NCBI GenBank assembly: GCA_946482375.1
Contig: CAMLRH010000029.1
Span: forward strand, 1-15,269
Reading direction: 5' to 3'
Length of the DNA: 15,269 nucleotides
From: an uncultured Caulobacteraceae bacterium
Lineage (GTDB): Bacteria; Pseudomonadota; Alphaproteobacteria; Caulobacterales; Caulobacteraceae
Under the pieces are notes generated by a model. That model was not told the origin of the DNA and did no database searches. It saw only the letters and a list, made by a program, of their open reading frames with translations. Below, one piece after another: positions 1 to 8,520 of this stretch (position 1 is its first letter; each line of letters begins with the position of its first letter). Made by a program: the position numbers and the translations under genes.

Positions 1-171
1 TGGGATGTCTCGGGCGCGGCGGTCTGGCGGCCGCTTATGACGCAGAACATCGTCCTGCGCGGCTCGGTCGCCGTGTTCGAGCCGGGCGACGGTTTCGGCG
101 ACCTGTTCACCAGCAAGGACGAGGACGACCGCTACTACTCGGTCCTGCTGAACGCGGTGCTGAGCTTCTGA
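1..171 (+). CDS. Outer-membrane beta-barrel-like protein, C-terminal fragment
   Basis: Frame 1 is open from the window edge to the TGA at 169-171 and gives the last 56 residues. The end alternates polar and hydrophobic residues and closes on YYSVLLNAVLSF, with a terminal phenylalanine. That is the usual beta-signal of outer-membrane barrels recognised by the Bam machinery. The stop overlaps by one base the ATG of the decahaem cytochrome (TGATG), so the two are almost certainly co-transcribed and translationally coupled. By analogy with porin-cytochrome conduits, it may be the barrel partner of that cytochrome, but too little is visible to name the family. The barrel call is likely; the conduit role is inference. 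Confidence 0.6.
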   Translation, partial: WDVSGAAVWRPLMTQNIVLRGSVAVFEPGDGFGDLFTSKDEDDRYYSVLLNAVLSF

Positions 172-3100
172 TGCGCGCGGGCTGGCTCATAGGGGCGCTG
201 GCCATGCTGGCGCTGGGCGGCGGCTCCATCGCCGCAGAGGCCGAGAGGGCCGTCGAGCGCGTTTATGTGAAGGCGCCGTCCGCGCCGCGTAACCAGACGC
301 CCGAGCAGGCGCAGGCCAAGAGCGCCGGCTGCGTCACCTGCCACTCGCCGTTCGACGCCTTCACCATGCACAAGACGCCGGCGGTGGTGCTGGGCTGCAC
401 CGACTGCCACGGAGGCGATGCGACGGCGACCGTGAAGGAGCAGGCCCACGTCCTGCCGCGCTATCCGGAGAGCTGGCACTACCCCAGCGCCGCCAATCCC
501 AAGCAGAGCTACACGCTCCTGAACCGCGAGGCGCCGGAGTTCGTCCGCTTCGTGAACCCGTCGGACTACCGCGTGGCGCGCGAGGCCTGTGGGTCCTGCC
601 ACATGCCGCTGATCGAGGCGGCGGAACGGTCGCTGATGGCGACGGGGGCGATGTTCTACGCCGCGGCCGCCTACAACAACGGCATCCTCAAGGACAAGAC
701 GCCATTCCTCGGCGAGGCCTACACTCGCGACGGCGAGCCCGCGAAGATCGTTTCGCCGGGCGATCCGGCCGGAACGGTGACCGAGGCGGAGAAGGCAAGG
801 GGCGCGCTGCCGACCCTCTACCCGATGCCGACCTGGCACACGGTGCCGCCCGCCGACGTCTTCCGCGTGTTCGAGCGCGGCGGGAGGAACATCAACACCC
901 AGTTCCCCGAGATCGGCCTGCCCAACGCGGCCGGTCAGACCCAGCGGGTCGAGGAGCCGGGACGGCCGGACATCCGCCAGTCGAACCGTGGTCCCGGCAC
1001 CGGCCTGTCGGTGGCCATCCCGATCCTCAACATCCACAAGACCCGGCTGAACGACCCCTTCACCTGGTTCCTGGGGACCAACGACCAGCCGGGCGATTAC
1101 CGATCTTCGGGCTGCTCGTCCTGCCATGTGGTCTACGCCAACGACCGCGAGCCTCGGCACAGCCTGACCTATGCCAAGTTCGGCCGCGACGGTCAGAGCG
1201 CCTCGGCCGACCCGACCATCGACAAGGCCGAGAGCGGCCACCCCATCCGGCACGAGTTCACCCGCGCCATCCCGACCTCGCAGTGCATGAACTGCCACAT
1301 GCACCAGCCCAACATGTTCGTGAACAGCTACCTCGGCTACACGATGTGGGACTACGAGGCCGACGCCGACATCATGTGGCCGGAGAAGCAGCGCTATCCG
1401 ACGGCCGAGGAAATCCGCAAGGTTCTCGACCGCAATCCGGAAGGCGCCGCGCCGCGGGGCAAGTGGGCGAGCCTCGACTTCCTGCGCAACGTCTATGACC
1501 TGAACCCGAAGCTGAAGGACGGCCAGTTCGCCGACTACCACGGCCACGGCTGGAACTTCCGGGCGGTGTTCAAGAGGAACCGCGACGGCGAACTGCTCGA
1601 CGCCGACGGCAATGTCGTCGCGCCCGACGACCCTCAGAAATGGCGCAAGGACGGCGAGGGCCAGTTCGTCCCGGCGGGCGTGAACCCCGGCAAGGCGGTC
1701 CACATGATGGATATCCACGCCGAGAAGGGCATGCAGTGCGCCGACTGCCACTTCGCCCAGGACAGCCACGGCTCGGGCCTGATCATGGGCCAGGTGGCCG
1801 AGGCGGTGGAGATCGGCTGCAAGGACTGCCATGGCACGTCCAAGGCCTATCCGACGCTCAAGACCTCCGGGCCGGCCGCGCGGCCGGCGGGCAACGACCT
1901 GACCCTCCTGCGAAACCCCGACGGCAAGCGGCGCTTCGAGTGGGTCAACCGCGACGACCGCCGCGTGCTCGTCCAGCGCTCGATCATCGACCCGGACCTC
2001 GAGTGGGAAGTGTCGCTGGTTCGGGACTCAGTCGATCGCGCCAGCCCGACCTTCAACGCCAAGGCCGCGCGGGCGAAGCTGATGTCGAAATCGGGCCCCG
2101 GCGTGAAGTCGATGAGCTGGGGACCCGGCGTGAAGGATCTCGCCCACCCGGACGAGGAGATGGCCTGCTTCACCTGCCATACCGCCTGGACGCCGTCGTG
2201 CGGCGGTTGCCACCTGCCGATCGAGTCCAACTGGAAGACGCAAGGGCACAAGTACGAGGGCGAAACGACGCGGAACTACGCCACCTACAACCCGCAGGTG
2301 GCGCGCGACGACATGTTCCAGCTCGGCAAGCACCAGACGACCAAGGGCGGCATCATCGCCCCGGTCCGCTCGTCCTCGGCGCTGGTGCTGTCGTCGACCA
2401 ACATCAACCGCGAGCGCATCTACGCCCAGCAGGCGCCGGTGGCCGCGTCCGGCTTCTCCAGCCAGGCCTTCGCGCCGCACTTCCCGCACACGGTGAGGAA
2501 GACCGAGACCAAGACCTGCTCCGACTGTCACGTCTCGGCGGCCAACGACAACAACGCCGTCATGGCCCAGCTCCTGCTGCTCGGCACCGGCTCGGTGAAC
2601 TTCGTCGGCCTGAACGCCTGGGTCGGGCTGGAAAAGGGGATCGAGGCCGTCCGCGTCACCGAATGGAGCGAGCCGCAGGCGGTGTTCGGCTCCTACCTGC
2701 ACCGCTACGCCTACCCTGACTTCTACAAGGCCCACGTCGAGAAGAACGGCCGCGAGCTGATCGACTGGACGCGAACGACGGCCGACCCCGACTACGACGA
2801 GGAGATCGCCAACGTCGTGCAGGCCACCGGCGGGCAGGCCCGCTGCCTGCAGCTGCGCGGCGAGTACATGTTCGTGGCCGAGGGCAGGGGCGGCTTGCGC
2901 GTCTACGACGTCGCCTCGATCGCCAACAAGGGCGTCTCCAAGCGCATCCTGACCGCGCCGTTCTCGCCGCTCGGGCACGATACCCAGGTCGCGACGAAGA
3001 ACGCGACCTGCATGGCGCTCGCCACCAATCAGCCGGTCGCGCCGACCCGCAACACGCCGGAACTGCGCGCCGCCAACCAGGAGCAGCCGTTCCATCCGAT

Positions 3101-3980
3101 CTACAGCTACGCCGTCGTCACCGACGCCGAGGAGGGGCTGGTGCTGGTCGACGTGACCACGCTGGCCGACGGCGAGCCGCGCAACAACTTCCTCAAGCGC
3201 GCGGCGACCTGGAACGCGGGCGGCGCGCTGAAGGGCGCCCGGCACGTGACCCTCGCCGGTCACTACGCCTACATCGCCGCCGACGCTGGGCTCGTCGTGG
3301 TCGACCTCGACGATCCGCTGAAGCCGAAACACGTCGCTACCGTGCCGCTGGACGGCGCGCGGGCCTCGGCGTTGCAGTTCCGCTACCTGTTCGTGACGAC
3401 GGCGAAGGGTGTCGAGGTCGTCGACGTGACCCGCCTGTCCGGCCCGACGCTGGTTCCAGGCGCGGTCGTTCCGCTGGCCGACGCCCGGCGCATCTACGTG
3501 GCCCGGACCTACGCCTATGTGGCGGCGGGCGCGGACGGCCTTGTCATCCTCGACGTGAAGAATCCCGAGCGACCGAAGCTCCACGAGCGGGTCTCCTTCG
3601 ACGGCCGCCTGAACGATGCGCACGACGTGATTGTCGGCGCCACCAACGCCTCGCTGTTCGCCTATGTCGCCGACGGCCGGAACGGGCTGAAGGTGATCCA
3701 GCTGACCAGCCCGGCGACCCAGCCCAACTTCTACGGCTTCTCGCCGGCGCCGAAGCCCGAACTGATCGCCTGGGCGCGCACCCCATCCCCGGCGCTGGCG
3801 CTATCGCGCGGCCTCGACCGCGACCGGGCGGTGGATGAAACCGGCTGGCAGATCGCCGTCTTCGGCCGCATCGGCTCGCGGCCCTTCACTCGGCCCGAGA
3901 TGGAGCGGCTATTCCTCGGCTGGGACGGGACGCCCTACCGCGTATCGGACGAACCGTCGCTGGCCGACTGGGTCCCGTAG
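171..3980 (+). CDS. Secreted decahaem cytochrome c with C-terminal LVIVD beta-propeller
   Basis: This is a 1269-residue protein. Residues 1-22 form a Sec signal peptide (charged start, then a hydrophobic run ending in SIAA), which supports the ATG at 171. Ten CXXCH c-type haem sites start at residues 54, 76, 140, 315, 372, 523, 550, 666, 677 and 783. Extra histidines, such as those in MMDIHAEKG and FAQDSHGSG, could be distal ligands. From about residue 905 to 1180 there are six repeats of the LVIVD type (GGLRVYDV, EGLVLVDV, AGLVVVDL, KGVEVVDV, DGLVILDV, NGLKVIQL), expected to fold as a beta-propeller. No membrane anchor or lipobox was seen, so it is periplasmic or exported to the cell surface. 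It lies directly after a barrel-like gene, which fits an electron conduit at the outer membrane. The substrate is unknown. Its 3' end overlaps the convergent phosphodiesterase gene by 46 bases. Confidence 0.93.
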   Translation: MRAGWLIGALAMLALGGGSIAAEAERAVERVYVKAPSAPRNQTPEQAQAKSAGCVTCHSPFDAFTMHKTPAVVLGCTDCHGGDATATVKEQAHVLPRYPESWHYPSAANPKQSYTLLNREAPEFVRFVNPSDYRVAREACGSCHMPLIEAAERSLMATGAMFYAAAAYNNGILKDKTPFLGEAYTRDGEPAKIVSPGDPAGTVTEAEKARGALPTLYPMPTWHTVPPADVFRVFERGGRNINTQFPEIGLPNAAGQTQRVEEPGRPDIRQSNRGPGTGLSVAIPILNIHKTRLNDPFTWFLGTNDQPGDYRSSGCSSCHVVYANDREPRHSLTYAKFGRDGQSASADPTIDKAESGHPIRHEFTRAIPTSQCMNCHMHQPNMFVNSYLGYTMWDYEADADIMWPEKQRYPTAEEIRKVLDRNPEGAAPRGKWASLDFLRNVYDLNPKLKDGQFADYHGHGWNFRAVFKRNRDGELLDADGNVVAPDDPQKWRKDGEGQFVPAGVNPGKAVHMMDIHAEKGMQCADCHFAQDSHGSGLIMGQVAEAVEIGCKDCHGTSKAYPTLKTSGPAARPAGNDLTLLRNPDGKRRFEWVNRDDRRVLVQRSIIDPDLEWEVSLVRDSVDRASPTFNAKAARAKLMSKSGPGVKSMSWGPGVKDLAHPDEEMACFTCHTAWTPSCGGCHLPIESNWKTQGHKYEGETTRNYATYNPQVARDDMFQLGKHQTTKGGIIAPVRSSSALVLSSTNINRERIYAQQAPVAASGFSSQAFAPHFPHTVRKTETKTCSDCHVSAANDNNAVMAQLLLLGTGSVNFVGLNAWVGLEKGIEAVRVTEWSEPQAVFGSYLHRYAYPDFYKAHVEKNGRELIDWTRTTADPDYDEEIANVVQATGGQARCLQLRGEYMFVAEGRGGLRVYDVASIANKGVSKRILTAPFSPLGHDTQVATKNATCMALATNQPVAPTRNTPELRAANQEQPFHPIYSYAVVTDAEEGLVLVDVTTLADGEPRNNFLKRAATWNAGGALKGARHVTLAGHYAYIAADAGLVVVDLDDPLKPKHVATVPLDGARASALQFRYLFVTTAKGVEVVDVTRLSGPTLVPGAVVPLADARRIYVARTYAYVAAGADGLVILDVKNPERPKLHERVSFDGRLNDAHDVIVGATNASLFAYVADGRNGLKVIQLTSPATQPNFYGFSPAPKPELIAWARTPSPALALSRGLDRDRAVDETGWQIAVFGRIGSRPFTRPEMERLFLGWDGTPYRVSDEPSLADWVP

Positions 3981-4822
3981 GCCCCGCGCTCCTCGAACTG
4001 GTGACGGATGAAGGGCTGGACCTTGTCGGTGTAGGTGGCCAGCACCTCGTCGTCCTCGGCGCGGCCGAGGTGGCTGACCAGCCGCTCGCCGGTCCACAGA
4101 TGGAGCGCGTAGGCCGGCGGCTCGGCGACGATCAGCGCGCGGCCGTCGGGGCGGTCGGGGTCCATGGGACGCAGATCCAGCGTCACCTGCGGCGCCGTCG
4201 AGGGGCAGACGATCAGCGTCGTCTCCGCCCACGAGCAGGTGATCTGGCGGTGGATGTGGCCGCCGACGGCGGCGACGACTTGCCGATGGCGTGAGACGAC
4301 CGCCGCCAGCCGTTCGGCCCACGGCTCGCCGGGCGCTATCGTCATCCAGTCGATGCCGGTTTCGATGGGCGGGTGGTGCAGGACGACGAGGGTGGGGCGG
4401 TCGGACTCCGACAGCCGCGCCTCCAGCCACGCCGCTCGCGCCTCGCAGAACGAACCGCCGTGGCGGCCTTCCTCGAGCGTGTCGAGCACCACCAGCCGCA
4501 GCGGCCAATCCTCGACGACGTACTGGACGAAACCCTCGTTGACCGGGACTTCCGGGAAGGCGGTGCGGAAGTTGTCGCGCAGGTCGTGGTTGCCCAGGCA
4601 CGGGATGACCGGCGCCGGAATGCGGGCGAACGCCTCGCGCAGCCGCTCGTAGGCGTCCGGCGCGCCGAGGTCGGTCAGATCTCCCGTCGCCAGCACCAGG
4701 TCGGGCTTGTGGACCATGACCGCGGCGATCGCCTTTTCCAGCCGCTGCTGGTTCAGCTCGTTCGGGTCGCCGGGAACGAAGCCCAGGTGCAGGTCGGTGA
4801 TCTGAGCGATCAGCATCGTCAT
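3935..4822 (-). CDS. CpdA-like class III cyclic-nucleotide phosphodiesterase (metallophosphoesterase)
   Basis: This 295-residue protein carries all motifs of the calcineurin-like dimetal phosphoesterases: D10-x-H12, GDLTD (D48), GNHD (N78, H79), HHPP (H149, H150) and GHIHR (H189, H191). The spacing and length match the CpdA / Rv0805 / GpdQ group, which hydrolyse cAMP and some other phosphodiesters in the cytoplasm. No signal peptide is present. The start was set at the ATG at 4822 because it forms an ATGA overlap with the cyclase stop; a longer reading from 4852 would only add ten residues that lie inside the cyclase gene. A second ATG at 4816 is possible. The coupling to a cyclase makes cAMP turnover the likeliest job. 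A different phosphodiester substrate cannot be excluded from sequence alone. Confidence 0.9.
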   Translation of the reverse strand: MTMLIAQITDLHLGFVPGDPNELNQQRLEKAIAAVMVHKPDLVLATGDLTDLGAPDAYERLREAFARIPAPVIPCLGNHDLRDNFRTAFPEVPVNEGFVQYVVEDWPLRLVVLDTLEEGRHGGSFCEARAAWLEARLSESDRPTLVVLHHPPIETGIDWMTIAPGEPWAERLAAVVSRHRQVVAAVGGHIHRQITCSWAETTLIVCPSTAPQVTLDLRPMDPDRPDGRALIVAEPPAYALHLWTGERLVSHLGRAEDDEVLATYTDKVQPFIRHQFEERGAYGTQSASDGSSDTR

Positions 4823-7071
4823 TTCTCGGTGGCTTCGAAGACGCCGTCCCAATCCCTCGGCGGCGGCGACTTGCGGTAGGCGGCGATGCGGCCGGCGTAG
4901 AGATTCGCCGTCGCATCCAGCCCGAAGGGACCGTGCAGCGCTTCCAGCGCGGCCTCGGCGCCATCCCAGTCCTGGGCGCGGTAGGCGGCCAGCATCAGCG
5001 CCTGCTTCCCGGCCAGTTCGCGGAAATCGACGCTGTCGGCCATTTCCGGCGGACCCATCAGCGCGAACAACCGCTCGGGCGTGTCGCGGCCGACCACCCG
5101 GACGACGTCCAGTTCGACGACCGCGAAGTCGTCCAGCCGGCGCGCCAGCGTCTCGCCCATCATGATCGGCACGCCATAGACCTTGGTCATCCCCTCGATA
5201 CGGGATGCGAGGTTTACGGTGTCGCCGATGAGCGAATAGTTGAGCCGCTGGGTCGACCCCATGTTTCCGACGCAGCAGGGGCCGGTCGAAAGGCCGATGC
5301 CGATTTTCACCTCACCCGGCCAGACCTTGCCCGCCGCGCCGATGTTGGCGGCGTTCAACGCCTTCAGCCGCGCCACCATCTCAAGCGTCGCCAGCGCGGC
5401 GTTCTTCTCGTGCTCGGGGTCGTCCAGCGGGGCGTTCCAGAAGGCCAGGATGGCGTCGCCGATGTACTTGTCGATGGTCGCCTTGCGGGCCAGCAGCACC
5501 TCGGTCATGGGGGTGAGGAACTCGATCAGGAAGCTGATGATCTGCTGCGGGCTCAGGCGCTCGGAAATGCGCGAGAAGCTCCTGATGTCGCAGAACATCA
5601 CCGTCATCTCGCGTTCCTCGCCGCCGAGTTGCAGTTGGCTCGGGTCCCTGGCGATGCGCTCGACGAGTTCGGGCGACAGGTAGCGGTCGAAGGCGTTCCT
5701 GATGTAGGTCCGCGCCCGCTCCTCCCGGTAGAAGGAGAAGGCCGTGCCGGCGATGTAGACGCCGACCAGCCCCAGCGACGGCACGGTCGGGTCGACCAGC
5801 AGGCCGTTCTCGAAGGCGATCCACGATCCCGACATCACGCTGCCCAGCGCGATCACGGCCGCCACGCCGCCCCTGATCGCGCCGAGCCACGGCAAGGTCA
5901 GCGACAGCACGATCCCCGCCAGCAGCAGGGCGAAGCGCTCGACGCCGGAAGCCCAGTCCGGTCGCACCAGGAACTTGCCGAGGATCATCTGCTCGACCGC
6001 CTGGGCGTGGACGATGACGCCGAGCTCGCGGTCGCGCACCGGCGTCGAGACGAGGTCGCGCAGGCCCGCCGCGCCGGTCCCGACGAAGACGATGTGGCCG
6101 CCGAACAGCCGCTCCATCTCGGCCTGCGGCAGCTGGCCTTCCAGGATCTTCCAGGCCGGCACGATCCGCTCGGGCCGGGGTCCGGTGTAGTACATCCACA
6201 GCTCGCCGTTGGGCGTCGTCGGAACCTCGAAGGCGCCAACCTTGATGGCGACGACGCCGGGCGCGCCGCCGCCCATCTCGCCCGAGCCGTCGGTGCTCTT
6301 GACCATGATCGCGCCCGCGCCCTGCGCCACCCGCAGCGCCTCCAGCGACAGCGACGGCGCCATCTCGCCGTCGAGGTCGGCGAGCAGGGGCGCCGAGCGG
6401 ACGATGCCGTCGCGGCCGCCGACGATGCTGACGAAGCCGACGCCGGCCGCGCCCTCGACGATCTGCGGCAGCGGCAGGATCGAGCCCCTGAAGTGCGGCA
6501 GGCTCTGGTTCGGCGCACCGCCGGAGGTCGCGAACCCCGCCTTGGCCGGCGGCCGTGCGCCGTTTGCGTCACGCGTCAGGAAGAAGCCCATTACCGATGG
6601 CGTCCGCGCCATTGTCTGACCCATCAGGACGTCGTGGTCGGGAAGCGCCGCGATTTCGTCGTACGAGCCCCTGGCCTCCGGATTGCGCCGCAGTATCTCG
6701 ACTGCCCGCGCCGGCGAGGTGCGGTCGGGCTCGGAGAAGACGATGTCGAAGGCGATGGCGGAGGCGCCGGCGTCGGTCAGGGCCTGCGTCAGGCGGGCGA
6801 CATCGGTGCGCGGCCACGGCCATTGGCCGAGACGCGCCAAGGTCTCTTCGTCGATGTCGACGACGCGCACCGGGGCGTCCTCGTACTCGCGCGGCTCGGC
6901 CCGCTGGTAGGTGTCGAACAGGAGATTGCCGAGCTGGGTCAGCGCCGGGACTTCGGCCACATGCAGCGCCAGCAACAGGACCGTGACGACGAGCCCGGGG
7001 ATGGCCGTGACCAGCCAGTTCGGCAATCTGCGCCATAGGGCCGCAGCGCCAACTTGGCCCTCGTCAGCCAT
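4819..7071 (-). CDS. CHASE2-domain membrane nucleotide (probably adenylate) cyclase
   Basis: This 750-residue protein has one N-terminal membrane helix (about 18-38), a CHASE2 extracytoplasmic sensor domain (about 45-360), three membrane helices (about 380-396, 399-420 and 428-447) and a cytoplasmic class III cyclase domain. Both metal aspartates are present, D495 (FCDIRSFS) and D539 (DKYIGDA), as are the transition-state residues N620 and R624 (DTVNLASR). K535 is the usual adenine-selecting lysine. The second specificity position, normally Asp or Thr, is S613 (NYSLIGD), so ATP is the likely substrate but not proven. A C-terminal helical extension of roughly 90 residues follows. The gene heads a two-gene operon with a phosphodiesterase and diverges from the TPR-barrel and FecR genes; FecR proteins are often found beside CHASE2 cyclases. 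The sensed signal is unknown. Confidence 0.93.
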   Translation of the reverse strand: MADEGQVGAAALWRRLPNWLVTAIPGLVVTVLLLALHVAEVPALTQLGNLLFDTYQRAEPREYEDAPVRVVDIDEETLARLGQWPWPRTDVARLTQALTDAGASAIAFDIVFSEPDRTSPARAVEILRRNPEARGSYDEIAALPDHDVLMGQTMARTPSVMGFFLTRDANGARPPAKAGFATSGGAPNQSLPHFRGSILPLPQIVEGAAGVGFVSIVGGRDGIVRSAPLLADLDGEMAPSLSLEALRVAQGAGAIMVKSTDGSGEMGGGAPGVVAIKVGAFEVPTTPNGELWMYYTGPRPERIVPAWKILEGQLPQAEMERLFGGHIVFVGTGAAGLRDLVSTPVRDRELGVIVHAQAVEQMILGKFLVRPDWASGVERFALLLAGIVLSLTLPWLGAIRGGVAAVIALGSVMSGSWIAFENGLLVDPTVPSLGLVGVYIAGTAFSFYREERARTYIRNAFDRYLSPELVERIARDPSQLQLGGEEREMTVMFCDIRSFSRISERLSPQQIISFLIEFLTPMTEVLLARKATIDKYIGDAILAFWNAPLDDPEHEKNAALATLEMVARLKALNAANIGAAGKVWPGEVKIGIGLSTGPCCVGNMGSTQRLNYSLIGDTVNLASRIEGMTKVYGVPIMMGETLARRLDDFAVVELDVVRVVGRDTPERLFALMGPPEMADSVDFRELAGKQALMLAAYRAQDWDGAEAALEALHGPFGLDATANLYAGRIAAYRKSPPPRDWDGVFEATEK

Positions 7072-7188
7072 GTCGTACGTCAGACATCAGCGCCCCGCCC
7101 GAATCCGCCTAATCTTGTAGCTGTCGGAGCGTGGCAGTAAACCGCGAACCGGGTTAAGCGAGCTGTCGGGGCCGCGAGGGGAAAGATC
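7072..7188. promoter_or_regulatory. Divergent intergenic region between cyclase and TPR-barrel genes
   Basis: These 117 bases must hold promoters for both directions. On the + strand, TTGTAG near 7124 and TAAACC near 7147 are separated by 17 bases, a weak but possible sigma-70 pair. A clear ribosome site, GAGGGGA (7176-7182), precedes the ATG at 7189. A short perfect inverted repeat, AACC-G-GGTT, lies at 7147-7155. No CRP-type (TGTGA-N6-TCACA) or FNR-type (TTGAT-N4-ATCAA) box was found by eye. The promoter assignment is tentative; the regulatory role follows from the divergent layout. Confidence 0.45.
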
Positions 7189-8505
7189 ATGAAATCGCGA
7201 AGGGCGCCGCTGAAGGCGCTTGTGACGGGCCTGCTGCTGTCGGCGGCCATCTCCGTGCCGGCCGTGGCGGCGCCGACCATCGAGGACGTCATGGCCGCGC
7301 CGGACGATCTGGCGCTCAACCTCGCCTTCGCCAAGGCCGAGGCCAACGGCGGCGACCTGCTCAGCGCCGCCGGCGCGCTGGAGCGCATCCTGTTGGCCCA
7401 GCCCAACGCCCACCAGGCGCGGCTGTTCTACGCCGCCGTCCTCTACCGGCTTGGTGACTATCAGGGCGCCCGCCAGCAGCTGCGCCAGCTCGACTCCGTC
7501 GAACTGACGCCGCTGCAGCGGGCCGAAAAGGAGCGCTACGAGCGCTCGATCGAGAAGCGCCTCGCCCGCTTCGAGTACACCGGCCAGATCGCCGCCGGCC
7601 TGGCCTGGCAGGAGGATGCGCGGGGCGCCTACGACACCATTCTCGAGTTCTTCGATCCGCTGATCGACGAGGAGGAGGGGACGGCCCAGGTCTATTCCGG
7701 CCGCATCGACGCCCAGTACAAGCTGCGCCCCGAGGGCGAGTACGCCATCTACGGCTCACTGGCCGGCTACCATCAGCAGCAGATCGACGGTCCTGAGACC
7801 GAGTATCAGCGCGGCGAGCTGCGCGTTGGTCTCAAGCACGTCGGCCGCATGAAGGCCTGGAACGCCGGGGTCGTGGCCCGCAAGGTCCGCCTGTTCCAGG
7901 AAGACTACATGACCGAGGTCGGAGCCGAGGCTTCGTTCCACAAACGGATCAACACCGCCACGACCCTCCATCTGTCCGGCGAGGCGGTGTCGCAGGAGTT
8001 CGACAACGAGCCGGCGTCGCTGGTGTTCTTCGGTGGTTTCCGAGACGGTTCGCGCACCGAGGTGAACCTGGGCGCCACCCACCGCTTTTCCTCGCGCTCC
8101 ATCCTGTCGGCTTCGGCGGGTTACGAGTGGAAGGAAGCACAGCGCGAGCCCTGGTCCTATGAGGCGCCGTCGTTCAGCGCCAGCTACGACCACCTGTTCG
8201 GCCGCGGCGCCTACGCCAGCCTGAATGGCCAGGTCCGTAACGTGAAGTACGCCGAGGAGGACATCTTCCTGTTCAACTACGACACGTTCGAGCCGACGCG
8301 ACGCGAGGATTGGCGCACCTACGGCCGGCTTGCGGTCGGCGCCCCGATCAGCGCCTTTACGCCCCAGGGCGCGACCGGCGACTTTCGCGAGGACATCAAG
8401 ATCGAAGGCTCGGTGAACTATACTGGTCGCGAGACCGAACCGCCGCTCGCCGACTGGAACGGCTGGGGCGCCGAGCTCCGGCTCATCTGGCGCTTTGGCC
8501 GCTAA
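7189..8505 (+). CDS. TPR plus outer-membrane beta-barrel protein
   Basis: This is a 438-residue protein with a Sec signal peptide (residues 1 to about 28, ending AVAA). Residues 35-130 are alpha-helical with TPR-like spacing (ALERILLAQPNAHQARLFYAAVLYRLGDY). From about 133 to the end the chain alternates polar and hydrophobic residues, rich in Tyr, Phe and Gly, and finishes in ELRLIWRFGR, as expected of an outer-membrane barrel. The combination of a periplasmic TPR head and a barrel recalls the Slam / DUF560 surface-protein translocators, though that family match is only a resemblance. The start is supported by GAGGGGA six bases upstream. The FecR-domain gene follows after 15 bases, so the two form an operon facing away from the CHASE2 cyclase. 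A role in sensing or in surface export of a partner protein is inference. Confidence 0.7.
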   Translation: MKSRRAPLKALVTGLLLSAAISVPAVAAPTIEDVMAAPDDLALNLAFAKAEANGGDLLSAAGALERILLAQPNAHQARLFYAAVLYRLGDYQGARQQLRQLDSVELTPLQRAEKERYERSIEKRLARFEYTGQIAAGLAWQEDARGAYDTILEFFDPLIDEEEGTAQVYSGRIDAQYKLRPEGEYAIYGSLAGYHQQQIDGPETEYQRGELRVGLKHVGRMKAWNAGVVARKVRLFQEDYMTEVGAEASFHKRINTATTLHLSGEAVSQEFDNEPASLVFFGGFRDGSRTEVNLGATHRFSSRSILSASAGYEWKEAQREPWSYEAPSFSASYDHLFGRGAYASLNGQVRNVKYAEEDIFLFNYDTFEPTRREDWRTYGRLAVGAPISAFTPQGATGDFREDIKIEGSVNYTGRETEPPLADWNGWGAELRLIWRFGR

Positions 8506-8520
8506 AGGGAGACCCAGACA

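Noticed and set aside
135..1832. Long minus-strand open frame of 565 codons opposite the decahaem cytochrome
   Set aside because: Rich in Arg, Val, Ala and His with no domain, and lies over a clear ten-haem gene; a G+C-driven shadow.
2028..3623. Minus-strand open frame of 531 codons
   Set aside because: Same low-complexity composition, antisense to the LVIVD region of the cytochrome.
3909..4964. Minus-strand open frame of 351 codons overlapping the phosphodiesterase
   Set aside because: Proline/arginine-rich out-of-frame reading of the phosphodiesterase, whose metal motifs are all intact.
4933..7038. Plus-strand open frame of 701 codons opposite the cyclase
   Set aside because: No motif or ribosome site; the cyclase on the other strand has every catalytic residue.
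7147..7155. AACC-G-GGTT inverted repeat as a regulator operator
   Set aside because: Only nine bases and not repeated elsewhere that was seen; likely chance, so left as a note in the intergenic entry.
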